Part shown: positions 55,739 to 64,000 of the stretch, one piece after another
Numbering within the stretch: position 1 is the first letter of the stretch
How the letters are laid out: every line of letters starts with the position of its first letter
Assembly: GCA_963820995.1 (NCBI GenBank)
Contig: CAWGCL010000014.1
Span: forward strand, 60,663-124,662
Origin: JAGTVG01 sp963820995
Lineage (GTDB): Bacteria > Bacteroidota > Bacteroidia > Cytophagales > Cyclobacteriaceae
Length of the DNA stretch: 64,000 bases
Direction of reading: 5' to 3'
The notes under the pieces: model-generated
What the model saw: only the letters and a program-made list of their open reading frames with translations
Told to the model about the DNA's origin: nothing
The model's database searches: none
Made by a program: the position numbers and the translations under genes

Positions 55739-56369
55739 TTATTTAGCATTAGACAAAAGCCACGAGGGTACAGTAAGATTTTTTTCAATCGCAGCAATCC
55801 GAATTATAAAAATGAGTGCGATGCAGCAAATACTTCCAACAATTCTATATTCGGGGATATACTCCAGCACAAAAGCAAATAAAATACAGCCTATTAAAAC
55901 CGGGATCGCATATAGCTCTTTGGACATCAAAAGATTTTGTCTTCCGGCCAAAACATCCCGCATAAGTCCTCCTCCAATGGCAGTTATCAATCCGAGAATG
56001 ATAGGAGACACAGGTATCCCAAAATCCTCGTTCCACACTTTTCCAACCGCTTGAATGGAGAACAAAGAAATACCGGCAGCATCCATATAAAGCATTAATT
56101 TATTCATTTTTTCACCTGTGAATAAGGGCTTTGCATAAAAAGCTGCAATGGCAGAAGCCAAGGGCCACCCATATATAGGATTCATCAATCGACCAGAATA
56201 CGGGGGCGTTCGTGATAACATCCCTAATTGTACCACCACCAACGGCAGTGACAATTGCCATTACACTGGCTCCAAAAAGATCAATCCCTTTGGGAGTAAC
56301 TGCAATAACAGCGGTTACCGCAAATGCAACCGTGCCTGCCATTCCTATCCAATACGACAATTCTTCCAT
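55739..56369 (-). pseudogene. UPF0126/TRIC-family membrane protein with a frameshift
   Basis: The first part (56369-56112) reads YWIGMAGTVAFAVTAVIAV, VMAIVTAVGGGTIRDVITN and SIDESYIWVA, then runs off frame at about 56150; the rest continues in another frame as MLYMDAAGISLFSIQAVGKV, ILGLITAIGGGLMRDVLAGR and LLMSKELYAIPVLIGC. The two halves together give about 205 residues, exactly the family size, with two GGGTIRDV / GGGLMRDV repeats of the twofold UPF0126 fold. The family includes glycine/cation-permeable channels. One inserted or deleted base is enough to break it, so assembly error is possible. Confidence 0.75.
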
Positions 56370-56398
56370 AATTTTATGGTGTATTTATTTATTGTATT

Positions 56399-57442
56399 CT
56401 AAATTGTTTTTTCTTCAAGTAAATGAGGTGCAATTTTTTTTACTAATCTTAATACTGGCGAATCAGAATCATCACCTGTTCCGATGCATGCATCAAATTT
56501 TTCCTGTAATAATTCTGTATCAAAACCACTTCGGGTACCAATTAATACGATTTCAGTCTTTGGTTTAATGGTATCCCATTTATCCGTTTCGCCAATCTCA
56601 TATCGTCCTCCAACCATTTGCATAACCACTTTGTAAGTCGGCATTTCTTCGAGATACATAATTCCTTTTGCCCTAAAAATTGTGTTTGGCAAGTTATCTA
56701 ATACTAATTTTAAACTGGGCAATGAAATCTTTTGATCACTGGTCCAGTGCCATGTAGAAAACGCATGACTGTCGGTATGATGCTCGTGCGAATGCTCTGA
56801 TTTCAATTTTAAAGGTTCTGATTTGTGATTAAGATTCGAAAAGACCAATTCCAATGGAATGTTTCCATACGTCGTTTCAAGGATGCGTGAATTCGGAGCA
56901 ATTTTCCGTACGATTCCTTTAACAGTTTTCAAACCTTCATTCGAAACAAGGTCAATCTTATTGAGCACCAGAAAATCAGCCACTTCAATTTGTTTTATTG
57001 CTAAGCTTGCCATCTCCCCTTTAAGGTTGGGCAATTGTTCGGCATCAACCACTGTTAATATGGTATTCAATAAAAATGCTCCTTTAAAATCAGGATTCAC
57101 AAAACTATTGGCCACCTGGAAGGGATCGGAAACACCACTGGTTTCAATTAGCAACACTTCCGGTGGTTCCGGGCGTTGTAACATCATTAGGCAGGCAGCC
57201 ACCAAATCATCCCTGATGTCGCAACAAATACATCCATTTTCAAGGCTTATGGTTTCATTATCATCAACACCAACCACAAGTTTTGAATCGATATTGATAG
57301 CGCCAAAATCATTCACCAATACACCGGCACGAACACCATGATCTCCTGTCAGGATATCATTCAGTAAGGTGGTTTTACCTGAACCCAGAAACCCGCCAAT
57401 GATGCTTACCGGTATAGGTGCTAATGGTTTTTGAATTATCAT
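56399..57442 (-). CDS. CobW/COG0523-family zinc metallochaperone GTPase (copy 1)
   Basis: 347 residues. Walker A GGFLGSGKTTLLNDI near residue 17, the metal site GCICCDIRDDL near 70, VLLIETSGVSDP, and NKIDLVS near residue 165. A His-rich patch EHSHEHHTDSHAF (~210-225) and a CobW C-terminal domain (FRAKGIMYLEEMPTYKVVMQ) complete it. Such proteins deliver zinc to client enzymes using GTP. The gene starts six bases after an amidohydrolase stop, so the pair is translationally coupled, and that hydrolase is a plausible client. Confidence 0.9.
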   Translation of the reverse strand: MIIQKPLAPIPVSIIGGFLGSGKTTLLNDILTGDHGVRAGVLVNDFGAINIDSKLVVGVDDNETISLENGCICCDIRDDLVAACLMMLQRPEPPEVLLIETSGVSDPFQVANSFVNPDFKGAFLLNTILTVVDAEQLPNLKGEMASLAIKQIEVADFLVLNKIDLVSNEGLKTVKGIVRKIAPNSRILETTYGNIPLELVFSNLNHKSEPLKLKSEHSHEHHTDSHAFSTWHWTSDQKISLPSLKLVLDNLPNTIFRAKGIMYLEEMPTYKVVMQMVGGRYEIGETDKWDTIKPKTEIVLIGTRSGFDTELLQEKFDACIGTGDDSDSPVLRLVKKIAPHLLEEKTI

Positions 57443-57448
57443 TTGGTT

Positions 57449-58957
57449 CTATTTTTTCTTAGCATCTCCCCAAATCGGCTTCCCTGGAAATACATTCTCC
57501 ACACATTCCGAATCTTTAACCACAAGCGTTCCGTTACAAATTACATAAGGAATTCCTGTTGATTGCAGGCCTCCATTTTGCATCGTAGAATTATCGGTTA
57601 CTGTAGCCGGATCGAAAATGGTAATGTCTGCATCTTTCCCAACCTGGATACGCCCTTTTTGCTTCATTTGAGAAACGCCATTTTCTGCAAGATAATCGGT
57701 GATCATGTTTGTCATTTTCGAAATGGCTGTCATCAACGGAATATCAACTTTCTTTTCTCTTACCAGTCTCAGGAAAAGTGCATGTGTTCCCGAACCTCTT
57801 GGATGACCGTTTACAGCATCCGTGGGTATATCCCAGGATAAAGCGGTTTCGCCTGTTGCACGCACAGTGTAAACAAAGGCATCGCTTCCTATAACGGACT
57901 CAGGGTGTGCTAAACCGTAGTACATATCCTCCTCCGTAGAATTATAAAACATCACCGATTCCATTGGGTTTTTTTTCATGCCTGCTTCATACGTATCTTT
58001 ATCATAAGGCTTCAAATCAGCTGTTCTGATGATGCCATCATAATCGCGCCCCATATTAGGCCCATAATTGGCGGGTTGTAAATAGTCGGCACCTAAAATG
58101 GTTGCGCCATAGTTGTATGGATAAATCTCCGGTATAAGTTTTATGCCTTTTTTACGGGCTGCAGAAAACATATCCAATGCGGTTTTTATATCGGCAAGTG
58201 CCTGAGCGTGCATGTGCTGGAATACAATTGCTCCGCCATATATTTCTTGTGGCCCCAACATTTCTAAAAACCCTAACAATCCACTTGTTGGTGGCATCTG
58301 GCCCGAAAAACGACCATGAACAAAGGTCGACATGCCGTACTTTCCGGCAACTTTCTGGGCAGTAATGGAATTCTGTTGGGAGCAACCAGCGGTCATATAG
58401 CCAACAGGATGTCCTACACCTAAAGCACCTTCTTCTATTCCATTACAAAGCAATTTTTCGAATTCCTTATCCTGCTCGCTTGTCATATGGCCTTTTGACC
58501 ACTTCATTGAAGTTTTAGCGTCTTTAGCATCCGCTACAATATCATAAAGGAAATCACCATTGAAAACGCTCTTGTATTCCGGATTCAGAATAATTTCTCT
58601 AGCAGGCACTGTTCCACTTGAATAAGCGTAATTCAGTCTACATTTCCCTTCAAGAGAGGCATAAACTTCTTTTACTCTGGTAACACCAAACTCTAATTCC
58701 ATGGGAGTTGTTACGCCATCGCGCATGGCCAGTTTTTCGCCAAAAGGTGTTCCTGTATTGTGATGGTGCATATCCAAAAATCCTGGTGCTACAACCAGAC
58801 CTTTGGCATCGATGGTCTCTTTTCCCTTGATATCATCTTGTGTGATCACTTCAATTTTGTCTCCGTTAACACCTACATTGCGAATAGCATCGAGTTTTGT
58901 TTCGGGATCCATTACTCGTCCCCCTTTGATTACGAGATCATATATTTTTGTTTCCAT
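57449..58957 (-). CDS. N-acyl-D-amino-acid deacylase-like amidohydrolase (cytoplasmic)
   Basis: 502 residues, no signal peptide. Starts KIYDLVIKGGRVMDPETKLD, a pattern shared with the frameshifted exported gene at 39092. Metal site VAPGFLDMHHHNTG, then MELEFG (acidic residue), VFQHMHAQAL and the C-terminal MKQKGRIQVGKDADITIF. Fits the D-aminoacylase/N-acyl-D-glutamate deacylase branch of the amidohydrolase superfamily, which uses one or two zinc ions to release acyl groups from D-amino acids. The stereochemistry and substrate are not certain. Coupled to the CobW gene at 57442. Confidence 0.85.
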   Translation of the reverse strand: METKIYDLVIKGGRVMDPETKLDAIRNVGVNGDKIEVITQDDIKGKETIDAKGLVVAPGFLDMHHHNTGTPFGEKLAMRDGVTTPMELEFGVTRVKEVYASLEGKCRLNYAYSSGTVPAREIILNPEYKSVFNGDFLYDIVADAKDAKTSMKWSKGHMTSEQDKEFEKLLCNGIEEGALGVGHPVGYMTAGCSQQNSITAQKVAGKYGMSTFVHGRFSGQMPPTSGLLGFLEMLGPQEIYGGAIVFQHMHAQALADIKTALDMFSAARKKGIKLIPEIYPYNYGATILGADYLQPANYGPNMGRDYDGIIRTADLKPYDKDTYEAGMKKNPMESVMFYNSTEEDMYYGLAHPESVIGSDAFVYTVRATGETALSWDIPTDAVNGHPRGSGTHALFLRLVREKKVDIPLMTAISKMTNMITDYLAENGVSQMKQKGRIQVGKDADITIFDPATVTDNSTMQNGGLQSTGIPYVICNGTLVVKDSECVENVFPGKPIWGDAKKK

Positions 58958-58968
58958 TTTTTTTTGTT

Positions 58969-60219
58969 TTAAAAGTTATTAAAGTAATTCATCTTATTGC
59001 CAAGAGTACGACCTACAACAACGCCCATGCCAATGGCGAGCATAATTGTAAGTAAGGTATTTAAGTCGTTTATTCCGGTAATGGTTTGCCCCGACACCCA
59101 GGTTTCCAATTGCCGTAATCCATGAGAACCAGGCGAAAGCGCAAAAATAATTGGAATCATTAATACATAGGCTGGAATAGAATGTGGTTTTCGTGCCTGC
59201 CAAAGCGCCAAAATAGTTCCAATTACGGTGGCTATAAATGTACCGGCTATTTCGCCCCATGCCATTGTTGCTGCCTGCGCAACCGCAGTTACTATCCACA
59301 GGGTTATAAGGGCCGGAAGAAATTGTTTTTTACTCATCTGAAAGGTCAGCAAAATTCCGATTACAAAAACAAAACGTCCAGGATATGCCGCCCACCAAGG
59401 GAATGTATCTGCAATAGCAGATGGGAATAGCTCGCTCATGCTGCTGCCAGTAATCAGAACTGCCATATATGCACCTGTAAGTTGTAACACCAACATAATA
59501 ATGCTGTAGAAAAGCCTGTCAACTCCTGCCGACCATTTTCCATTGGCCAGTTCGTAGGCTTGTAAACTAATCGAATCGCCGGGAATAAATACAAAAGTTG
59601 CGGCGATGAGCAAAAGACCCGGTGCCGCCGAAATAAGTCCGAATTTATAGGCGAGCATTACGATTAATCCACTGGCAAAGGTAGCAACGAGCGCTGCGAT
59701 TTTATCGAAGCCCGGAATCTTATCAGGTGCAAGAAATACAAGTCCGGTAGCTGTGGCTGTAATTCCTGCCCAAAGCAATCCTTGCCAGGTTCCAACAACA
59801 TCTACAGCAAACCCTACCGATATTATTACAACACCCAACCAAACCAGGATAGGTGGATAAGGATTCTTTTTGTTCAGGATTTTGTCAAGATTTTTATTTG
59901 CCTCGGCAAGTGTTAATTTACCTTCTTCAATATCGCAGACAAAATCTTTAAGTAATTGCGTGTGCGCTAAAGCCGGAATTGCCGGAATACCTACGGTGAC
60001 AAAATCAGATGTATCGCCTAACTGAATATTGGCTATTTGAGCCTCGAAATTGACTTTAATTTCATCGTGTCCGTAAACGCTACTTATTCTTTTTATAATC
60101 TCCTCATATCCGGAAACGCCCTCCCAACTCCAGGAAAGAAGCAGCTCACTAAATTTGCATAAAAAGTTCATTAACTCCTCTGCGTTGGCTGCTTGATTGA
60201 CCCTGTTTTTCACACTCAT
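58969..60219 (-). CDS. ThrE-type threonine/serine exporter (copy 2)
   Basis: 416 residues; the same layout as the copy at 51868: N-terminal domain (GHDEIKVNFEAQIANIQLGD, SDFVTVGIPAIPALAHTQLL), then membrane helices with FVFIPGDSISLQAYELANGK, YVLMIPIIFALSPGSHGLRQL. IPG and SPG turns sit where ThrE has conserved Pro-Gly. Predicted to export small amino acids. Its stop is 11 bases before the amidohydrolase gene, so exporter, deacylase and CobW form one unit, which suggests that the exported compound is the amino acid released by the deacylase (inference). Confidence 0.87.
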   Translation of the reverse strand: MSVKNRVNQAANAEELMNFLCKFSELLLSWSWEGVSGYEEIIKRISSVYGHDEIKVNFEAQIANIQLGDTSDFVTVGIPAIPALAHTQLLKDFVCDIEEGKLTLAEANKNLDKILNKKNPYPPILVWLGVVIISVGFAVDVVGTWQGLLWAGITATATGLVFLAPDKIPGFDKIAALVATFASGLIVMLAYKFGLISAAPGLLLIAATFVFIPGDSISLQAYELANGKWSAGVDRLFYSIIMLVLQLTGAYMAVLITGSSMSELFPSAIADTFPWWAAYPGRFVFVIGILLTFQMSKKQFLPALITLWIVTAVAQAATMAWGEIAGTFIATVIGTILALWQARKPHSIPAYVLMIPIIFALSPGSHGLRQLETWVSGQTITGINDLNTLLTIMLAIGMGVVVGRTLGNKMNYFNNF

Positions 60220-60244
60220 ATCCTACTTTGTTTGAATTAATTTC

Positions 60245-61478
60245 TTAAAACCCAAAAGTGAAAAACTCACTCATCCTGTCTTCCATATGATTGCCTCCAG
60301 GAATAGGTTTTACGTCACCTAAGTACCAACGAACACTCATAGTCTTATTTTTAAGATCAGATAGTTGCATTGCTTAAGGTTCTTTCTAAAGGACCAGATT
60401 CGGCTTTCTTTGTGTCCGTAAAAGAACAATGAACCGCATCTGTCATAGCTGTTGCATCTGTTACCTTAAATGGAGGTTTAAACCTTGCATAGGCATCCCT
60501 GAATATTAATTGACGAGCATAGGTATTGTGCTCGGCATTGATATCAAAATCAGGATAAGTCCCTGGTTCCGGGTACTTATAAAGTGCATGATTAGTAACA
60601 AATAATGGCTCATTGGCTTTGCGATCCGTAAATCGATAATCTCCAGTATCACTAAGCTCAAATACTGTAGCATTACCACTTTCGTCAGCAATTAATAAAT
60701 GTACACGCATCATCGTCTGCATCAAGCTATTTTGAAGAATTTTTTGCTTTGCTTCTTCAACTGTTGCGCAAGTATCTAATAAAAGAGACGGTAATTGAGT
60801 AAGCGCAAGTCCTGCTAATTTTCATTCCAGAGCATGGTGTTCCTTCAGCACCAATAGAATTTGGATCGTGAAAAACAGTTACATAAAGTCCCTTTTCATT
60901 GATTCCATCAACATAATGGGTTGAGTGCTTCATTGCCACCAATTCGGATGCTTTTGTATCCTTTGTCAGGTCTCATTTCCATCACTATGTAGCGTTCAGC
61001 AAACTGATAAGCACCTTCCGGGGCTTTTTTTCCGAAAAGTTCACTCCAAACCACCATGGCCATCATGTCATAGTTTCTGAGAGACAAATACGCCTCCGTC
61101 TTCACTTTTTTCTATTGGCAGGACAGCAGCAGAACAGGTAGTAAGATCTGCAGCGGTTCCACTTTTTACGGCATCATACCAGTCGTAAGGAAGCGCCGTG
61201 TCATCATAAACAACATTATCATCTGATAGACCAAATGCTTTACGCACACCTTTTGATCTTTCTGCCATTTCCGGCCAGTGTGTTTTCCATATAGGCTTTA
61301 CGAGCTTCGCCATAAACAGGGTCGTCATAAATACCTAACTCACAGCCGTAAGTTTCTTTGCCAAGTTTCGCTAATCGTATCCTATTTCTTCATAGGATCC
61401 TTGCACAATAATGTGAACCGGCTTAGTGTAATCTCCTTCTTTAAAAGGGTAAATTGGTTCGTTTTTTAAAATTGCCAT
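60245..61478 (-). pseudogene. C45-family acyltransferase/hydrolase gene broken by several frameshifts
   Basis: An ATG at 61478 starts AILKNEPIYPFKEGDYTKP; homology then moves among frames at least four times. Segments in order: LAKLGKETYGCELGIYDDPV, HWPEMAERSKGVRKAFGLSD, TTCSAAVLPIEKSEDGGVF (the nucleophile Cys region), RNYDMMAMVVWSELFGKKAP, MKHSTHYVDGINEKGLYVTV, then YARQLIFRDAYARFKPPFKV and the tail MSVRWYLGDVKPIPGGNHM ending at 60245. The family is the C45 N-terminal-nucleophile amidase class, as is the intact neighbour at 61560. Too many shifts for a working gene. Confidence 0.8.
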
Positions 61479-61507
61479 ATTTATACTGTTTAAATAGTTT
61501 AAGTATT

Positions 61508-61546
61508 AAATGGGTGAAGGAAATTATGTAAAACCTCCACCCATTT
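61508..61546. repeat. 13-base hairpin between the C45 gene and its broken neighbour
   Basis: AAATGGGTGAAGG pairs with CCTCCACCCATTT with one mismatch around a 13-base loop. No T tract follows on the minus strand. Confidence 0.5.
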
Positions 61547-61559
61547 CTTTAATTAATAA

Positions 61560-62762
61560 TTATTTAGTGAATAACTTTTTCAAGTCAAATTCCATCCAAC
61601 CACTATAGGTTGGGATACGCACCCACATTTTCCGTTCATCAGGATGGGTAACAACCTGCCACACGGTTACATCACCACCTTTTGGTCTGTTCTCAAAAAC
61701 GGTCATACCATCCACTGGTTTCCAATCGTTGGCTTCATCATAAATTTTCGTATTCATGATCTTCCTCATTGCCTCAGCATCAACGTTAGGAGCAGCATCT
61801 TTAACTAATTTAGTAAAGGTTTCTCTACGGGTTCTTGAATACCAGGCTGCCGGTGAGGGAAGGTCAGGAATTCCCCAGGTAGGATCAATAAACTGATTAC
61901 CTCTGCACATCAAGTCTTCCTTTTCGGGTGCCGGAGCGGTGTATCCTTCAGTAGAAATTTCAAAGGCCTGTCCTTGTTTTGGTTCGGCCGTCATCATAAT
62001 GGATGGGTAATTGGCACGAGCGGAATTGAAATACATTTTCAGTTCCTCAATAGTACTGTAGTCGAAGAGGTTGTTAAACATCTGACTGTAAATCGGAGTC
62101 CGATTTGAGTAAATGGTTGCGCCAATGGTTCCGGCTCCGTTGTTGAATTCGTAATAGAGTCCTGCGCTATTCATCGCATCAATGACTTCGGTTACCATTC
62201 CTGCAACACCAACGCCTGCAACGCCATACGCTCCACCAGATGGATTCATTACTACGAATTGACCCCATTTTGGCATCATATCACGGATATAACCAGCAAA
62301 ATCGAAATTCCTTCCTGTATAAGTTGTTCCATCCTTGGTGTTGCTTCCCCAGGTACTTAAGGCAGTACACATAGCTGTTTGCCCGGTTCTACGTGCTAAC
62401 AACACCAACATAAACTGCTGGTCAATCGTTGCATGTTCGAGAATCTCCATACCTGTGGCCTTCGCCATCCCTGCATACAAATCTTTGGTTCTTTTGGGTA
62501 ATGCCTTATAAAATGGTTCACCCAATATTTCCTTCATGGTATCGTAGCTGAGAATTTCAGGATCGATATATTCTTTAACCAATTCATCTCGTACGGCTAT
62601 GATTTTGTCTTTCATCAACGTTCCATACTGAAGGCCCATCTCATAAAAGGTACCGTTTAACTCTACCAGGTCTAATATTCCAAGGCGTGAAAGTTTCCCT
62701 CCCTGAAAAGTTCTAACTTCTTTCACTGCAGTTTCAACTGCGTCTTTGTTTACATTTGTCAT
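61560..62762 (-). CDS. C45-family autoproteolytic acyltransferase/amidohydrolase
   Basis: 400 residues, no signal peptide. The N-terminal nucleophile Cys of the mature form is in TAMCTALSTWGSNTKDG near residue 131, followed by TTYTGRNFDFAG, the family's typical GRNxD stretch. The proenzyme N terminus (GTFYEMGLQYGTLMKDKI) matches the C45 pro-domain. Family members (isopenicillin acyltransferase, choloylglycine-like and N-acyl-amide enzymes) cleave or transfer an acyl group at an amide bond after self-cleavage at the Cys. It is next to a broken paralogue and downstream of a CobW gene. Confidence 0.85.
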   Translation of the reverse strand: MTNVNKDAVETAVKEVRTFQGGKLSRLGILDLVELNGTFYEMGLQYGTLMKDKIIAVRDELVKEYIDPEILSYDTMKEILGEPFYKALPKRTKDLYAGMAKATGMEILEHATIDQQFMLVLLARRTGQTAMCTALSTWGSNTKDGTTYTGRNFDFAGYIRDMMPKWGQFVVMNPSGGAYGVAGVGVAGMVTEVIDAMNSAGLYYEFNNGAGTIGATIYSNRTPIYSQMFNNLFDYSTIEELKMYFNSARANYPSIMMTAEPKQGQAFEISTEGYTAPAPEKEDLMCRGNQFIDPTWGIPDLPSPAAWYSRTRRETFTKLVKDAAPNVDAEAMRKIMNTKIYDEANDWKPVDGMTVFENRPKGGDVTVWQVVTHPDERKMWVRIPTYSGWMEFDLKKLFTK

Positions 62763-62870
62763 TTTATTTCTTTTTTTTTAATCAATAATTATTTAAGCTG
62801 TAATCTTACTTTTGATAAACTATTTTATTCGGTCCCGATTCCATTCATGGCCGATATATATATTCTTCTT

Positions 62871-63911
62871 TCATTTCTCTTTATTTAGGAGTTCCTCTTT
62901 AAATTGCTCAAACTTCCTAAGGGCATTTTCTATAGCCGAAAAGTTTACCGTCTCATGCCTGCCAATAAAGACTAATTGTGTTTTAGGAGGGTTTTCACCC
63001 CATGAACCTGTAGGTTTTAAGGTGGCTCTTTTCCCAACCAATTGAAATAGTATGGGTTTTTCTGGTTGGTCTGCAGCATATAAAAACCCTTTGGCCCTAA
63101 ATAAGGTGCTCGGCAGGTTTTTTAATAACTGGTTAAAAAGGCTTATTTGAATAGGTTTAAAAGACGTATACGACCAGGTATCAAACATCAGATCATGTTG
63201 GTGATGATGGTGATGGTGGTGCTCTTCTTTCTCAGCCTTTAATTCTTGTACATGTATATTCAGACTTTTTTCTGAGTTACCCTCAGGGGAATCTTCCCGA
63301 AAAGCCCCTAAAAGTATTTCCATTGGCAATTGACACAATATGGTTTCAAAAACCTGCACGCCCGGACGAACTTCGCTAAGCCAGCCCTTCACCTTTTGCA
63401 GATGTTCTTTGCTAACCAAATCTGCTTTATTCAACAAAATTAAATCGCCTCCTTTTACCTGGGCATTGGCTAATTTCCGTTCTTCATCTGGAATTGAAAG
63501 TGCTTGCTCGGCATCGACTACTGTGATTACGCCATCTATCACTACACTTTTCCATATTTCCGGGTCATGAAAACTGTCAAGAATCCCTGCAGGATCTGCA
63601 ACGCCACTGGCCTCAATAATGATATGTTGAGGAGGTTCCGGCAAGTCTACTAATTTTAATACCGCCTGGATTAAATCCGTTCGAATACTACAGCATATAC
63701 AACCGTTTGCCAAACTCATGACACCATCATCAACCTCAGAAATTAAATCGGCATCTACGTTAATAGCACCAAAATCATTAACCAACACGCCTATTTTTAT
63801 ACCGTGTTCGCTGGTTAAAATATGATTGAGTAAGGTGGTTTTACCCGATCCCAAAAACCCGGTCACAATGGTGACCGGGATTGGATTTTTTCTATTTAAT
63901 TTATTTTCCAC
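62871..63911 (-). CDS. CobW/COG0523-family zinc metallochaperone GTPase (copy 2)
   Basis: 346 residues. Walker A TGFLGSGKTTLLNHIL near residue 17, GCICCSIRTDL near 69, HIIIEASGVADP, LLNKADLVSKEHL near 162, and a very His-rich stretch (EEHHHHHHHQHD, ~residues 220-232) for metal binding. Closely resembles the copy at 56399. The upstream region holds a 12-base hairpin ending about 30 bases before the start, perhaps the end of a preceding transcript. Downstream is the C45 gene. Confidence 0.9.
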   Translation of the reverse strand: MENKLNRKNPIPVTIVTGFLGSGKTTLLNHILTSEHGIKIGVLVNDFGAINVDADLISEVDDGVMSLANGCICCSIRTDLIQAVLKLVDLPEPPQHIIIEASGVADPAGILDSFHDPEIWKSVVIDGVITVVDAEQALSIPDEERKLANAQVKGGDLILLNKADLVSKEHLQKVKGWLSEVRPGVQVFETILCQLPMEILLGAFREDSPEGNSEKSLNIHVQELKAEKEEHHHHHHHQHDLMFDTWSYTSFKPIQISLFNQLLKNLPSTLFRAKGFLYAADQPEKPILFQLVGKRATLKPTGSWGENPPKTQLVFIGRHETVNFSAIENALRKFEQFKEELLNKEK

Positions 63912-63940
63912 TATTAGTATAAATTACTAGCCTTTAGAAA

Positions 63941-63968
63941 GTTTCCCGATTCGTTTGAATCGGGAAAC
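63941..63968. terminator. 12-base hairpin, probable terminator of an upstream minus-strand gene
   Basis: GTTTCCCGATTC pairs exactly with GAATCGGGAAAC around a GTTT loop. On the minus strand it is followed by TTTCT, a weak U tract. Confidence 0.5.
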
Positions 63969-64000
63969 AAATTAATTTTGGATTGGTTTTATTCAAATCC

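Noticed and set aside
63200..63250. His-rich repeat (CAC/CAT run) in the CobW gene as a sequencing artefact
   Set aside because: His-rich metal-binding loops are normal in this family at this position.
1..64000. CRISPR arrays, tRNA or rRNA genes, insertion sequences
   Set aside because: No regularly spaced repeats, no cloverleaf-like sequence and no transposase or integrase reading frame was found by eye; a covariance-model search would be needed to exclude small RNAs.

Overview
The window looks like a Bacteroidota (Bacteroidetes) chromosome, probably a marine or environmental lineage; no genus is claimed. Reasons: promoters of the TTG / TAnnTTTG type, almost no Shine-Dalgarno sequences, many SPII lipoproteins and outer-membrane barrels, a lipoprotein GH2 beta-galactosidase, DUF4136 and DUF2490 proteins, and modest G+C. 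No rRNA, tRNA, CRISPR array, transposase or integrase gene was seen.

Left part (1-26 kb), mostly ordinary genes. Plus strand: a membrane-protein tail, a shrunken lipoprotein, an ADP-ribosylglycohydrolase-like lipoprotein and a double ThuA-like lipoprotein. Then a glyoxalase-fold protein, a small zinc-ribbon protein, a kinase/PLP-enzyme fusion, an XRE regulator with a membrane partner, beta-galactosidase, a sugar-epimerase-like SDR with a steroid-5-alpha-reductase-like protein, a DUF4136 protein and a PPK2 polyphosphate kinase. A minus-strand run of outer-membrane proteins (DUF2490, Omp85-like, FadL-like, broken OprB-like porin) and a CorA transporter follow.

Middle part (21.5-49.2 kb), almost all minus strand, is the most unusual. 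It is a gene island with nine loci of the paired DUF1254/DUF1214 family: six intact secreted proteins of about 510-520 residues and three broken or chimeric copies. Interleaved are an arylsulfatase, an alkylsulfatase-like MBL protein, a DcaP-like porin, two amidohydrolases (one frameshifted), two related outer-membrane barrels and a MalT/LuxR-type activator. Several unrelated secreted proteins share nearly the same signal-peptide sequence. Some promoters share an element just upstream of the -33 box. Palindromic repeats and strong hairpins sit at gene junctions.

Right part (49.2-64 kb) repeats the same kinds of partner genes: DcaP-like porin, two ThrE-type exporters, MscS channels, an N-acyl-D-amino-acid-deacylase-like amidohydrolase, two CobW-type metallochaperone GTPases, and an intact C45 acyltransferase/hydrolase next to a decayed copy. 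My inference is an island that imports and takes apart sulfated and N-acylated compounds in the periplasm and cytoplasm. Porins would bring substrate in, sulfatases, amidohydrolases and C45 enzymes would cleave it, CobW would supply zinc and ThrE would export released amino acids. The role of the DUF1254/1214 proteins is unknown. The island is being reshaped by recombination: in-frame chimeras (sulfatase::DUF1214 and MscS::porin), nonsense codons and frameshifts are abundant. Some single-base frameshifts could be assembly errors; the chimeras and substitutions could not.
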